Assembly (NCBI GenBank): GCA_021234155.1
Contig: JAJEKV010000134.1
Location: forward strand, 872,501-936,500
Length of the DNA stretch: 64,000 nucleotides
Reading direction: 5' to 3'
DNA from: Isoetes taiwanensis
Lineage: Eukaryota; Streptophyta; Lycopodiopsida; Isoetales; Isoetaceae
Part shown: one piece after another, positions 36,345 to 47,898 of the stretch
Layout: each line of letters begins with the position of its first letter
Numbering within the stretch: the stretch's first letter is position 1
Notes under the pieces: generated by a model
Seen by the model: only the letters and a program-made list of their open reading frames with translations
Databases searched by the model: none
What the model was told of the DNA's origin: nothing
Made by a program: the position numbers and the translations under genes

Positions 36345-36959
36345 ACTAAAATGGCCTCCTATCAGCCATTCCACGTCATATTTCCGCCCCTTTTTTTTCG
36401 TCAGTTTGCTTGGAATATTCTCCTAATAAGGGGAATCGCATATCTATGGCGCCATATGTATTTAATTCTCTTGTTGTCAGAATGAGATTGACGCAACACG
36501 TGGCGCTTCTAAAAAGCCACTTGCATTATAGCATACCGGCAACTCATGACGGTGTCTCTTGGTTTGTCAGATACCAATCATGCGCATCACCGATTCTTGT
36601 CTTGCCCTATTTTCATTTAGAGTCCATTCCCGCCTTCTACATTTCAAAATTTGAATGTGTAGGTTGAAGCTTTGTATTAGACTTTTCGTTTCGAGTTTGC
36701 TTACAATTGCGCCTTAAAAGTTCGTGAATCGGGATCTTTACTTCATCCCAATACAGGCTTCCGCCCCCTACAATTCGAATTTTGAATTTGCTTTTGTATA
36801 AAAGCATGGATTATAGGAGAATGGACTTTTCCATATGCACGCGTTGCAAATTTCAAAAACGAGGTTAGTACGGATTTGAGCCTCAAACGGCTTAATTGTG
36901 CTTTGGGGCATACAAATTGTACACATTCATTTCGCGCCGCATGCGATCTACGCGGTATG

Positions 36960-39400
36960 GAAGCTCCAAATGATGTGTGGATAAGGATCCAACTGACTCA
37001 GGAATATGCTCCAGTCTTCAATCGCAAAAAAAGAGGTCTAAAAATAAGAACTTAGACCTCGACATGTTGCGCCTTGCTCAAAAAAAAGTATCGACATCCG
37101 GCGGATGGCGCTTTATATCCATTGATCCGTTGAGTGGCGTGGAAACCGCCATTTCGGACGTTTCAAGTTTAGTCCGATTTTGTGGTGACGGTAACTCGGC
37201 CTCTTGGGATATTGTGAGAGATTGAGAGAGGATGAAGGCATTCGAATCGAATCACGCTCCTTGAGATGAGCCGCCTCCGATTGTCACAAGAGAATTATAA
37301 CTTAAACCAAAGACTCTTTTTTTCTCTCGCTTCATTACTCCAATCGTGATGAAGGAACGGCTTGGGGAGGGAAACTTTGAGATAATGAAGTGGAGAAGTC
37401 CAAATTGGTGATAGGGCAGCTGCAAAGAAAAGATCCAAGAGCTCGAAAGAGCAAACTTTGGGCTTCAATGTAGGTTAAAGAATTTGAAGAAAACACCCCT
37501 TGGCTTGCGAGAAAGGAAGAAGCATTATCGAATCGATAGAGGAACCGAAGTTTGGATCAGGTGCATTCAGACGTTGGGTCACGGCCACAAGGTCCGTTTA
37601 CAACACTAGCAAAGGCCGCTTAAGATCCGGGGAAACTAGAAGCAATCTTGGTTACGTAGTGAAGAACCTAGCGACGAGCAGGGAGATAGTGGACATGATT
37701 TGTCAGCCCTACAACTCTCCTCTCAAGAAGATGGTATTGGAAATGGTACTAGGGAGATCTACAAGAAGTTAGAAGCGGCGGATGTACGTGATTTGTGATG
37801 ATGTAGGCATCGAGGCTTGGTTACCGTTCTCTATTCAAGCCATTCCACGGCGTTGAAAAGAATGGGCACAAAAAAGTATTAAACTCCCACGCCCACAAAA
37901 TGTCGAGAATACAAGGGTTACTAGGACAAAGATGGTGTATGCCATATTAGGAGAGATGCACCACGTTGAATGTGTTTGGTCCCGCCATAGCCATAAAAGA
38001 TAAGAATGGCAAGGATTGTTGTGATATAGTTGGAATGAATGAACGCAATAATCTTTGGGTTGACCTGGTTACTCTCTTACAATTCCTTGTCAAATATTAT
38101 GACTTAACTTAATCTGAACTAATGGTGAGATTGAAGTTTGCATAAAATTGGATGAAATGGAACCCCGACCAAGTTTGAGAAGTATGAGAGGGTATCCGTT
38201 GTCATCATGAATAGAGCAATTGAGAATGCAATTGCACATGCTAAATCAAAGAGCAACAAGAATAACAAAAAGATGTAGAGGTGACTCGACGAGGAGAAGA
38301 AGCTGCGTGAAAAATGGTTCTCATGTCAATCAAGATGACACACGGTGGTTAGGTCTCTTTAAAGTTCGTAAAGAAACCCACGAGGTTTTGAAATGGGTGT
38401 TCAATCAAACCCGACATCCCGAGTCTAATATCTAGATTCGAGGGAGGGAAAAATTGCAAGTAGATCACTATGGATCTTACAAAGTAATTTTTCACTTGGC
38501 GTCCCCGATTTAAAAACCGAGAAAGCAATGTACAACATAAGTGGAGGAGGACAAGGAACATGCAAAAGTTGTCTGCATCTTTTGCAATCATGCAAGGAAG
38601 TCAAGCTTGGGAAGACTGTTTCAACCTTGTCCCTTAACCAAGCAAATGCTCCTAATAGAGGAGAAGAAGATCCCAAGTTCCATGGCATTTTCCCCATTCC
38701 ATTAGAGAGGGTTCATATCCGCACTTTGCACGCTTTGTGAGAATCATCGACAAGATGATATTTTTGAGCTGCAGATTAGTGTGGAACATTTCGCACAAGA
38801 AGAGAAGAGAGGAAGGAATTCGTAGAGTTGAACATGTTCTATCGTAAGCGAGTTTGCATGGTGGCAATGTAAGATTAGAGCTCGATGAGAAACGGGCGGG
38901 AAGAACAAGTGTGCCTCGTAAGGTGTCAATTGGAGGGATGAAAGCTCGGCGCTTCATAAAGAATCATAGAGAGGCTCGAACGGAAACCGATGGGAGAAAA
39001 GGTCTATGAATTTGGAAAATTGCTGGTTGATGCGGAGCAGGACCGCCTGAGATGGCGTTAGCTCGGCATTAAGGAAAAAAAAGCATGGGATGCATTGTCC
39101 GAATTGTTCCCATACATTCGGAGAATGGACCTCGCAAGAGAAGATGCGAAATGTTAGGTGCAAGCGAATAACAAATTTATTAAAGCTTTCATAGACGCAT
39201 GGGGAGAGAGTGAAGTCACGCACTACTTGCACATCTTTTGGGCTCATGCACCTTGGTTTTTAGGAAGTATGGAAGCCTAGCAAAGGTGGAGTGCACAAGG
39301 CATGGAGAAGTCGCATAAACAAGCTAAAATAGCCTTTCATCGTAACACTCAAAGAGGGGTGGAAATGTAGGAACCAACCCTCTAAGACAGGATGACGAGT
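36960..39400 (+). pseudogene. Long degraded gene of element D, candidate mobilisation protein
   Basis: Successive plus-strand fragments with frameshifts: GGWRFISIDPLSGVETAISD (about 37,100), FGSGAFRRWVTATRSVYN (about 37,555), LGYVVKNLATSREIVDMICQ, KFHGIFPIPLERVHIRTLHA (about 38,675), KVSIGGMKARRFIKNHREAR (about 38,918), EVTHYLHIFWAHAPWFL (about 39,210) and QGMEKSHKQAKIAFHRNTQR (about 39,290). From memory the last two resemble a large uncharacterised protein family found in plants and animals, often in repeats, but I cannot name a Pfam family. As the largest plus-strand frame of a TIR element, a transposase role is the obvious guess; catalytic residues were not identified. Confidence 0.45.
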
Positions 39401-39771
39401 GGTTTTATAGAAGGGCGATGGCTAAATCGACAAGAAGGTCGCTTTAAGAAGCAACCGAAAGTCGTAAACACCATTGGCATAATGTCAAGAGAAAACGGAA
39501 AGTTGCTTGGCAAAATTCTAGGGCCCCACTAGCATCGCAACGGTGGAAATCTAAGAGACAAAGAATCGGTAAAGTATACTTGTAATGTGTAGCATGTTCA
39601 CACGGCCTTGTACTTGCCTCCAACCTTGTTTGCACAACCCTGTAGCCGGCGTCGTGTGATCTTATTTGTATCATCATACCGAGCGAATAAAGGAGTTCGC
39701 TATTGCTTGCATTTATGTGGCTTCGGCCGTCGTGTGAAGCTTTACAAGATAATAATAAAAAGGGTTACTTT

Positions 39772-40279
39772 TGATTAAAGTTGTGAAAGATGTTACATTG
39801 AAAAACAAAATACAACGACTCATTGTTGCTCGGTCGCGAGCTCTTCTTCATTATCTTCATCATCATCATCAGCTCCGTCCTCGTCTTAGTCTTCATCTCT
39901 TCCCCTCAAGCGAGCAATCACCCTATCCAAACGTTCCTCCAATGTGTCCACCATCTCTTTGTACATGTCCCGCTCCCGTCCCAATAGCACAACGTGTTCT
40001 TACTCTGAATTAGCATCCTTGTTGCCATCATAACCACCTCGGTCGCGGTTGTTGGGGCATGTCATCCTATCCAACCTTCTATTCAACCTTTGATTTGCCT
40101 CTCCGGCTCTGAAGCATGAGAAGATTGAATTCATTCTCTTCTTCTTTTCTGCTGAATTGTAACGGCGTTTTCCTTTAGAAGATCATCTTGCTCCTTCAAC
40201 CTCTTCATTAGAACACCCAACACTATGTCGGAAGGGAGTTCTATCCTCTTCATGTTTTCCATTATCAGCGGTTGAGGAT
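39772..40279 (-). pseudogene. Coiled-coil gene of element D, copy 1
   Basis: Begins MASTSSTADNGK at about 40,279; in the neighbouring frame it continues KRIELPSDIVLGVLMKRLKE and a helical EQDDLLKENAVTIQQKRRRE, and further down DMYKEMVDTLEERLDRVIAR. Frameshifted. It belongs to a four-member family with the next three entries: a MAS-Ser-rich start and an LPSDIVLGVLMKRLKE-like core, then long helices. Function unknown. Confidence 0.5.
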
Positions 40280-40699
40280 GTGGAGGCCATAGATGACAAA
40301 TGGGAGGGACGTTAAGATTATAGAAGTGAGGAGCAAAGACTCTAACCGGCGGAAGGAGCACATGCAAGGACCTCAATTTATACATATTAGCGCTTGAACA
40401 TATTAAACACACTTTCGGCTGCTTTGCGACGCGTGTCGAGGGATTACATCGGTTGTCCGCTAGAACACATTAATGGTAATCGTCTTGTCATTGGAACACA
40501 TTAATAACTATTCTAACTACAATCAGATATCACACCATCGCTGAAATCACACCACGAGCTTTAAAACCCTATGAAGGGTTTAAACCGTGTGATCCGTCTT
40601 GTCATTCTCTCTACCACGGATATTGAAAATTAAAAATAGGAAACGTAATATTCGGTACATTTGTCAAAAACTTTTCCCATTGAAAGATAAAACCAATTA

Positions 40700-41160
40700 C
40701 AAACATTAAAAAAAAAAACGGGCCCCTCTAGGAGGAGCCCGATGCCTATGATCGCCCGGGCAAGCTCTTCCCGGAGGGCGGTGATAATTTTTTCTGCTCC
40801 TCCAACATGATTGCCGCCCGCAACCACGTTCTCATATTCCGCAACCTTATCTTCCCGCTCATCGAGGTTGGGCTCGGGCAGCCCTCTCGCCTCGATTGCG
40901 GCCCTAAGCCTCTCTTGGAGGTTATATCTCGTGGCGCACAATTCGCGGTCTAAAGGCCTCACCAGATTGTCGCACTAAAATCACCTCCCCGAAGAAGGCG
41001 GCCTTTTCCTCTGCCCAAACCAGCTTGGCGGCGTCTTCATCATTCTTTTTCTTTTAGAAGGCGGGTCCGTTCCTCCCTTCAAGCATTGCGAATGTTCAAA
41101 TTTCCTTGACCAAAACTTGAGACAAGATCTCGGGGGGATGGAACCGAGCTGGAGGCCATT
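40700..41160 (-). pseudogene. Coiled-coil gene of element D, copy 2
   Basis: MASSSVPSP start at about 41,160; shifted frames give PPEILSQVLVKEI, EDAAKLVWAEEKAAFF, LDRELCATRYNLQERLRAAI and IITALREELARAIIGIG. Long helices without a recognised domain. Confidence 0.5.
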
Positions 41161-41827
41161 GAAAGTGATGGGAGAACAGGAGTGATGGTGAGGGCGGATG
41201 TGGTAGTAAAACGAGAAGATGGCGGATAGGAGAAGACAAAGGCCTCCGACGTTTTATATAGAAACTAGAGATACGTTGGAATCTACGGTTGCGAAAACCA
41301 GATAAAGTTGTGTAATAATCCCTCTGGCGAAATTATAGCATGCAATTAGGCAACGGTAGCCTATGTTCGCATCATGGGATCCGTCATATCCTAGCCGTAC
41401 TGTATGCAGGCCGTACAAAAGACAGTGTTATTGTGGCAGCGCATGCCACGTCCTTGACATGACGTTGTCATCCACAAGCCACGTATGTGAATAGACGTTG
41501 TCATCCACATGCAAATTCGCATTTACCTGCAAGTTATATCACATAATCTAGCTAGATATTTGTGTTACATACACTTTTCCATTAATAAATTATGAATTTA
41601 TACATACAACGAGGTGTACGTTGTGGAGATCATCGGACCTTGAAATCCATTGATTGCTACCTAATTGCAAGAATGGCATTTGGCGTCGTGTGATCTTTAA
41701 TAAAACAAAACAAGAGAAACGGATAGAAGCAAGAAATAGAGCAAATTTTTCTTTGAAACAAAAAATATATATACAATGGCTCACGGATCTTCATGATCCA
41801 CATGTAGTTGAAGTAAAAGCTGCGTTC

Positions 41828-42142
41828 TCATCCTCCGCGGCTTCGAAGCTTCTTCTCCATATCTTCTAGCGCTGCGAAATATTGTGTGCGATTAAAAGCG
41901 CCTCCGACCCTCTGACTATTGGCCTCTCGGTTTTTGGTTAATGTTGCTGCGAGCTCAAGGTCTCGCTCATGCGGCCGACCCCTAGTAATTCTAACTTTGT
42001 CCACCGCCTCCATCTTCTCGGCGGACGAGGCGGTGTTTTTTTAAATCGTGAACCTCCTTGAATCTCTTCATCACCACGGCAAAGGGTGATGTCCGCTGGC
42101 AGTTAAAGGCGGTTAAACTGCTGGAGGAGGATGAAGATGCCA
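41828..42142 (-). CDS. Coiled-coil gene of element D, copy 3
   Basis: MASSSSSSSLTAFN at 42,142, then VVMKRFKEVHD, and after a shift MEAVDKVRITRGRPHERDLE and FAALEDMEKKLRSRGG to the stop at 41,828. The gene and its flanks are duplicated at 42,490-43,160 (copy 4), including the 3' sequence TCCATTGATTGCTACC and a copy of the GTCGTGTGAT motif after each gene. Confidence 0.55.
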
Positions 42143-42734
42143 TCGGAGGAGAAGGCGGAAGAAGGGGAAGATGAAGGGGAGAAGATGAGCGGAAAAAAGG
42201 CTAAGGCGAAGAGGATCGGAGGTCGAAGGCAAGATAGAAAGTCTTCTATTTATAACAGGGATTTCGTGGTAGCTTGAGTCACACGACGCTGAAGGATGCC
42301 GTGGGTCGGGAAAAATCGGCCCGTTACTTCTCGCGTCGTGTGAGGAAAAAGGACCGTTACTTCTTCTAACGTCTTTTCTTCCGGAGAAAGCTCGTGTGAT
42401 AATTTTTATTGATAATTTGGTGATACAATCTATACATAAGTAATTTTACTGATACATAACTAAAGATAGAACTTCTCATTGAAGCAAAATAGAACGGCAT
42501 GGAGATCACCGGCCGAAATCCATTGATTGCTACCTAATTGCAAGCAAGGCATTTTACGTCGTGTGATATTTTAATAAAACAGAACATACATTGGAACAAC
42601 AGGATAGATAGAAGCAAAAATAGAGAAAACTTTTCTTTGAAGCAAAAATAGATAGATACAACGGCTAGGGATCTTCATGATCCTCTAGCTGATTTTTCAT
42701 GTCTGCGGTGAAGCGTAAGGCTGGTTTCTCATCC

Positions 42735-43105
42735 TCCATACTCGGGCTTCTTCTCCATATCTTCTAAGGCTGCGAAATCATGTGGCGGTTTCAGCTACTA
42801 CCACCGGCCTGCGGCTCGTTAAGCCTCTTGATACATGGCGAATGTTTCCACGAGCTCCAGCGTCTGGCTTCGTCGCGGCCCGGCTCCCCTCGTGAAGGCT
42901 AATGCAATGACCGCCTCATTGTTCTCCGGCGGACGAGGCGGTTGTTTTCATCATGGATCTCCTTGAATCTCTTCATCACCCTTTGCAAAGGGTGATGTCC
43001 GCGAGCGAGCTCACGGGGGGCTGGGGGAGTGCTATCTTGGCGTGGTAAACTTGCTGGAGGAAGATGATGATGCCATCGGGCGAAGGTGGAAGCGGAAAGC
43101 GGAAG
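42735..43105 (-). pseudogene. Coiled-coil gene of element D, copy 4
   Basis: Tandem duplicate of copy 3: Ser-rich start, RVMKRFKEIHDENNRLVRR (about 42,930-42,995), a Thr-Arg-Gly segment and a final FAALEDMEKK (about 42,750). Broken by several stops. Confidence 0.5.
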
Positions 43106-43559
43106 TAGAAAGATGGCTTGAGAAGCGGAAGGAAGTCCAGTCGGCGTGGACATCGGTCTTCTATTTATAACATGAGTCCTACAGCCGGAATAAATAAATT
43201 AATTGCCTTTTTCCAATAATATTTCATTTCTTGAGATAGATATCACCACGGCGAAAACCTAGATATGACCAAAAATCAGGTGATGTATTTCACGTGATGT
43301 GAATAAATACAAATAAAATAATTTTTATTAGGAATTTCGGAAGGACAATCATACATAAATAATTTTACCGATACAAGTTGGAAAACATATAACTTCCAAT
43401 TTCTCAAGCTTAGGTCGTCAATTTCATGCTCTTTCAATCCCCTGCCATGACCGATCCAACAAGGCAATGACTTCCATGTTATCGACCCCGACTTCCAACC
43501 TTGGGTGAGTCAAGCCCGGCCAGACTAAAAATTTAACATATTGCTTTCGCCCATGAGAC

Positions 43560-44833
43560 CGGCAGTGCGTCAAAATATTGTAACACAACATCCCGAATTG
43601 CTTGCTATCACCCTTTCGGTGTTTGATGCCAATTGGGAATGGTTCCCGAACATGCATAATGCGGACGGAGGTAATAGACAAACTCTGCACCCTTTGGACT
43701 GAAAGTTACAAGAAGACGATTATCTCCCCATTAACGAATCTTGAGATATATCTTAACAATGTAGAGTCCTTCAATCTTTCCTGTCCCCTCGTGCATGTCG
43801 GCAAGAAAAATCATCTACTTCCCACAAATAAGAACCCTCAAGATTATCTTCTTCACATTTATCCTCATCTACCGGGCTTATCTTTTGATTGATTAGTGAA
43901 GGGCACATGCCAAACACAGAGATCCTGTTGGCGACTTTGCACCGAGAGCGCTTGGAATTCTTCTTCCGTTGGTAGATTCGCCTCATCTTGAGCAAATCGA
44001 GACTCCACCTCTCATATGCTTCTTTAAGCTTTATAGCATTGCGGTATAATTAGATACTTCAAACATCTCTTTGTCCAAATCCTCTTCAAAATATAGGCCT
44101 AAGTTTACCCATTCGCCAAGGTAATTGATAAGCTCGTCTTCCCTAGCACACATTAAGTAACATAGACGGGTTCCTCAAGATATCACTTAGCAATAAGTAT
44201 TCTTTGCCTTCCACTAAAATTGGCGTTATGTCGACAACTTCTTTTCATCCTCATCCCCATCCTCATCACCTTCGAGAATCATCTCCCTCCTCTGGTTCAC
44301 CCAAGGCCGGTCAGGCCGAAGCTAAAACTCCTACATTCTTGCTCTTCTTCTTGTAGATCTATCTCCATTTCTACGTCATAGTCGGCATCATCACACATAA
44401 CTGACCCCCTTGGCTTAAAGATTTCATTGTTTCCAAAGTATCTTCGGTTTTGGCCGAAGCGAGAATGCAATAACTAGCAAATGCAAGCGGCAAAGAGAAA
44501 TAAGATACCTTCTTAAGCACAAGGACGCCGGGGAGGAGCCCGTTTGCGCAAAGATTCTTGAAAAACATCTTCCCCGTTTGCAAATGGGAAGCCGCCTCCT
44601 CTAGAGCTGGTTTTGGAATCCACGAGCGAGGACATCTGCAAAGGGCGTCTTGGCGAGACCAAGCGGTCTGGGTGAAAGCTAAAGCAACCTCGCGATAGCA
44701 TCCAAGCTCGCTACTGTTTGCCATGATGTCCAACTCCTTGCAATAGAACGGATAAATCGCAGTCGGCGCAACTTCCTCGTTGTCATGAGGGGCGGATGCA
44801 TACCATTCCAGGAACTTCACATAACAATCCATG
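43560..44833 (-). pseudogene. ORF2-like gene of element D
   Basis: Starts MDCYVKFLEWYASAPHDN at 44,833. The segment TAIYPFYCKELDIMAN followed by a Tyr nine residues on aligns without gaps to DLLHPYLLQQVDLISN of element C ORF2. Further on, VDITPILVEGKEYLLLSDIL (about 44,180-44,240) aligns to the GQEYLLLDDI block of B and NNQEYLILEDI of C, and LINYLGEWVNLGLYFEEDL follows at the same distance as VLYDLAEYCQDDFLDF. It continues to a basic segment, KMRRIYQRKKNSKRSRCK (about 43,980), and GSYLWEVDDFS. It lies directly after the H3-like gene, the same order as in B and C. Frameshifted; function unknown. Confidence 0.6.
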
Positions 44834-44962
44834 GCGAAGCAAACGACGAAAACAAGAAGATGTTTAGGAGCGGTAAAGTATTTGTCACTTTTGAACTCAA
44901 GTAGCCGTTGTCGATTATGAAAGGGGACACGGCCGTTGTGGGGAGATTTGTCCGCATTACAT

Positions 44963-44989
44963 TTTAGGGTTAGGGTTAGGGTTAGGGTT
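44963..44989 (+). repeat. Four TTAGGG telomere-type repeats inside element D
   Basis: TTTTAGGG and three further TTAGGG units, 120-150 bases upstream of the ORF2-like start. On the gene strand this reads as AACCCTAA, the plant telo-box, which occurs in promoters of histone and ribosomal protein genes. It is not a chromosome end. Confidence 0.8.
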
Positions 44990-45134
44990 GGATCACCGAC
45001 GCGAAGACTACTATGTGCAACAAAAAGCACAATGCTTGCTGCGCGTCGTGTGATCCTCACGTATAACATTAAAAAAAAAAAATACAAAGTGCGAAGCTAG
45101 GCTTCTAAGAAAGAAATGGACTAAGAGATTAAGC

Positions 45135-46066
45135 TTATAAAGCCATTGCATTAAGAAATATTATACATATGAAAAAACACAAAGGCACTTCCACGGCCTT
45201 TTTTAAGGGGGTCTTTCTTCTTGTTGTATTCAGCCATAAAATTTTGACCATAGTACTTTCGGGATCCCTTATCGTAAGGCGGTATGTCCTTGGCATGACA
45301 ATCCGCCCGCTTGGCATGTATTGTCGCAAGGCTGCGAGTCCTCGAAACGGCCAGACACCAACCGCTTCCTTCGAAGCCATTTGAAGAGCATTTAAAGGCG
45401 ATTGCTTGAATTACATGCTTGGTATGATGTATGCGCACCACACTCTTGCAGAATCTCTCTCCACGAGCAGGCAAATGGGAGAGGCGGAATGACCATCTCG
45501 GTGCTCTTACGATACTTCTTAATCTCGCTGAAGCCTTTTAATACCAGGGCTTAGTCTTCCCCCGGCCTCTACCCTCACCCACCCGGCATTTGGAGCACTG
45601 TTGCTCGGCCGACTCTTCCGGCCGCCTCCTCACCCGGCATCTGCGGTCGTTCCTCGGCCAGACTCTTCCTCCCGTCTCCTCCCCACATTCCTGGTCGCCT
45701 TCCCCTTTACGGCGTTGGGCCTCCTCCTCGATTTGAAGGTCACGGCACCTCCACGGGGGGAGAGCGGGAGGAGAGGAAAGAGCAAGAAGGCGGCTGCCCA
45801 ATAATTAATCGGCATCATATTACGCTCGCCGGTCTCTCACATTTTCATCCTCTCGCTCGAACGGAGTGCACCTCCCTACTTACTCCGAGCTGCTTCTCCC
45901 ATGATGCATCATGCGGATTTCTTTTTCGGGTCTTACGGTTAGGCATGGTGGGAGGAGGAGAATCTCTATCAGAGACTTCAGAGTCAGATGAAGAAGGCGG
46001 ACTAATGTAATCACCTGGCCTTACACCACCTGGATGGATCCTTGCAGTTTGCTTAGTTCTTGCCAT
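45135..46066 (-). pseudogene. Histone H3-like gene of element D with canonical H3 tail
   Basis: The ATG at 46,066 opens MARTKQTARIHPGG, identical to histone H3 residues 1-8. A long Ser/Pro/acid- and Arg-rich insert follows (SDSEVSDRDSPPPTMPNRK, then frames rich in Arg and Glu). The fold resumes with KPWY, then SEIKKYRKSTEMVI and PPLPF (about 45,490-45,545, H3 alpha-N and alpha-1), WREIL, NALQMASKEAVGVW and GLAAL (alpha-2), and IHAKR (about 45,310-45,330) followed in another frame by RIVMPRTYRL (the VTIMPKDIQL region). At least three frame changes. The exact tail plus the ordered fold make this a derived H3 and not chance. Much of the middle may be intron or insertion. Confidence 0.78.
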
Positions 46067-46273
46067 GGCTTCTCAGCGGATGGCGCTTTATACTACGAAA
46101 CGACAAAAATAGACAACTGGCGGGGAGATAAATAGTAAAAAGCGAAGTTAAAGTAAAATATGATGGTAACGTTTTTTAAATAATTATGCGGAACCCTAAA
46201 AAATATCGGACAAAATACGGAACCCTAAAAACATCGGAACAAAAACACAAATAAAAAACCGAGATTCAAAGCG

Positions 46274-46765
46274 CTAGCCGATAGACAATTTCTTGTTGAT
46301 CGCGAACTCACTAAACTTTACATTTCCCTCTTGCCTGTAACCAACCCTAATGCCATCAATAAAATAATGGAAGTCGTCAGCAATTTCCTCTGTCTCCATT
46401 AGCACTCTTAGCTCTGATAATGGCCATTCGCTTTCCATGGTGGCCGTATAAATGACTTCCTCCCCTCTCCATACTCGAATATCCACCGCATCGGAGTGTC
46501 TATTATGGTCCTCAAACGGCTCCCAAAAAGTTGTGCAGCCTCTCTTTTTCTGTTTCCTTCGTTCTAGTTGACAATTAACGTATAAATATTGTTTTGGAAG
46601 AAAGTATCTGAACTTAAAGGAGGACTTAACTACAGCGGACCTCTGTTAGTTGACCGGATGATTAGTGGAATCGAACATCCCAGTCGGAACCAAAAATAAG
46701 CCATCCACAAAATCGCGAGGGGGAGAAAGCATTATATGTCTTGAGCTTTTCGAACTTCTAGCCAT
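46274..46765 (-). CDS. Unknown conserved-looking gene of element D
   Basis: MARSSKSSRHIMLSPPRDF at 46,765, one in-frame TAA after about 39 codons, then in the same frame KFRYFLPKQYLYVN, CTTFWEPFEDHNRHSDAVD, IRVWRGEEVIYTATMESEWP and GIRVGYRQEGNVKFSEFA to the stop at 46,274. About 160 residues, well composed, no membrane segment. It precedes the H3-like gene, the place held by the ORF1 part in B and C, but I see no convincing similarity to it. Confidence 0.55.
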
Positions 46766-47898
46766 CTGAATATGTTAGCAAATACCTCAAGCGGTGTGAA
46801 GATTTTGAAACTCATCCTCACGCCTCCGTTTTCGAACATTCCGCTTGCACCTCGTCGACCATGCATTTCTTCATTGCAATTACATTGTTCTCATTAGTGC
46901 GTGGCTTACAAAGTTCACTTAAAGGGGCAATTCAACCGCCTCAAGCTTCGGTTTCTGACCTTTACGTTATAATCATGTCCGTAAAACCGGATGCCTATAC
47001 CCCGCAAGGTCACGGCATCCATACCTTGGAAAAGGACAATTCCGATGTCTATGTGATACGACAAGTACACTACTAATACTTTCGGTAGGAAATGACATCC
47101 ACGCGACGTCCGATAAACATAAACTGCACAATAAATTTTTTTGTAAACACGCGTCAACGAAAAGAAAAAAAGATAAAGAGATCACCGACGCCGAAACTAT
47201 CTCTCTGTGCAGCTAAGTAGCCGGACAGCTAGCCAAGCGTCGTGTGATCCGCTTAAGGTGGTTACCATTTGCGGGCAATTTTGGGAAGTCGTTTTTGGTG
47301 GAGATTAGCTCTTTGGCCATATCGAAAGGGGTATATGCATGTCGTATTGTTATACTTTCCACTTTCCGCCGCTAGAATTCAACTTGAACTCTTTTTATCC
47401 TACCTATCCAATGTGTCCAAGACGTCTGATCGCCTTTATCTCTATGCTATGCCCCTCGTTGATGGCGATATACTCACCCACGAACCTATTGAGACAAAAC
47501 CTCCCACTTCTTGACCTTGGGAGTTACGTAAATGGGGCAAGAACCACGAAAATTACAGGAGACATGGATTGCGGATGAGGAGTGAAGGCGAGGATGCACG
47601 TAGAGGCCGGAGTGACAAGATCTGAAGTTTGGCGCCAAAATTTGACAAGGGAGTTGGTGACGCGGCGATGGCGGTCAAAGTCACCATTATTTTGGGCGGC
47701 GAAGCGACTCCCAAAAAATACGGGCCATTAAAATGGTTGCAGTAAAAGCGCAGGCATCCCCTATGAAAATACGCCATGTGGATGCCAAGTAAGCCTGCTC
47801 ATCCTTCTACCTGCAAGGTAATACTGACTTTCGTAAAAAAGGCGCAAACCTGATTGGTCCTGGCGAATCTGACGTGGAAATCTTTAGCCCAAGATAAG
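46766..47898. other. Right part of element D, no gene assigned
   Basis: Overlapping short frames on both strands (46,861-47,185 and 47,269-47,578) with no recognisable domain. One GCGTCGTGTGATC motif at 47,237-47,249. Confidence 0.4.

Noticed and set aside
40131-43690. Helical proteins of element D as further core histones (H2A, H2B, H4)
   Set aside because: No histone-fold signature; the helices are long, charged and coiled-coil-like.
44963-44989. TTAGGG repeats as a chromosome end or interstitial telomere
   Set aside because: Only four units, placed inside a transposon directly upstream of a gene.
45135-46066. Ordinary host histone H3 gene
   Set aside because: The fold is interrupted by a long insert, it is diverged outside the first eight residues and it lies inside a 13.6-kb TIR element.
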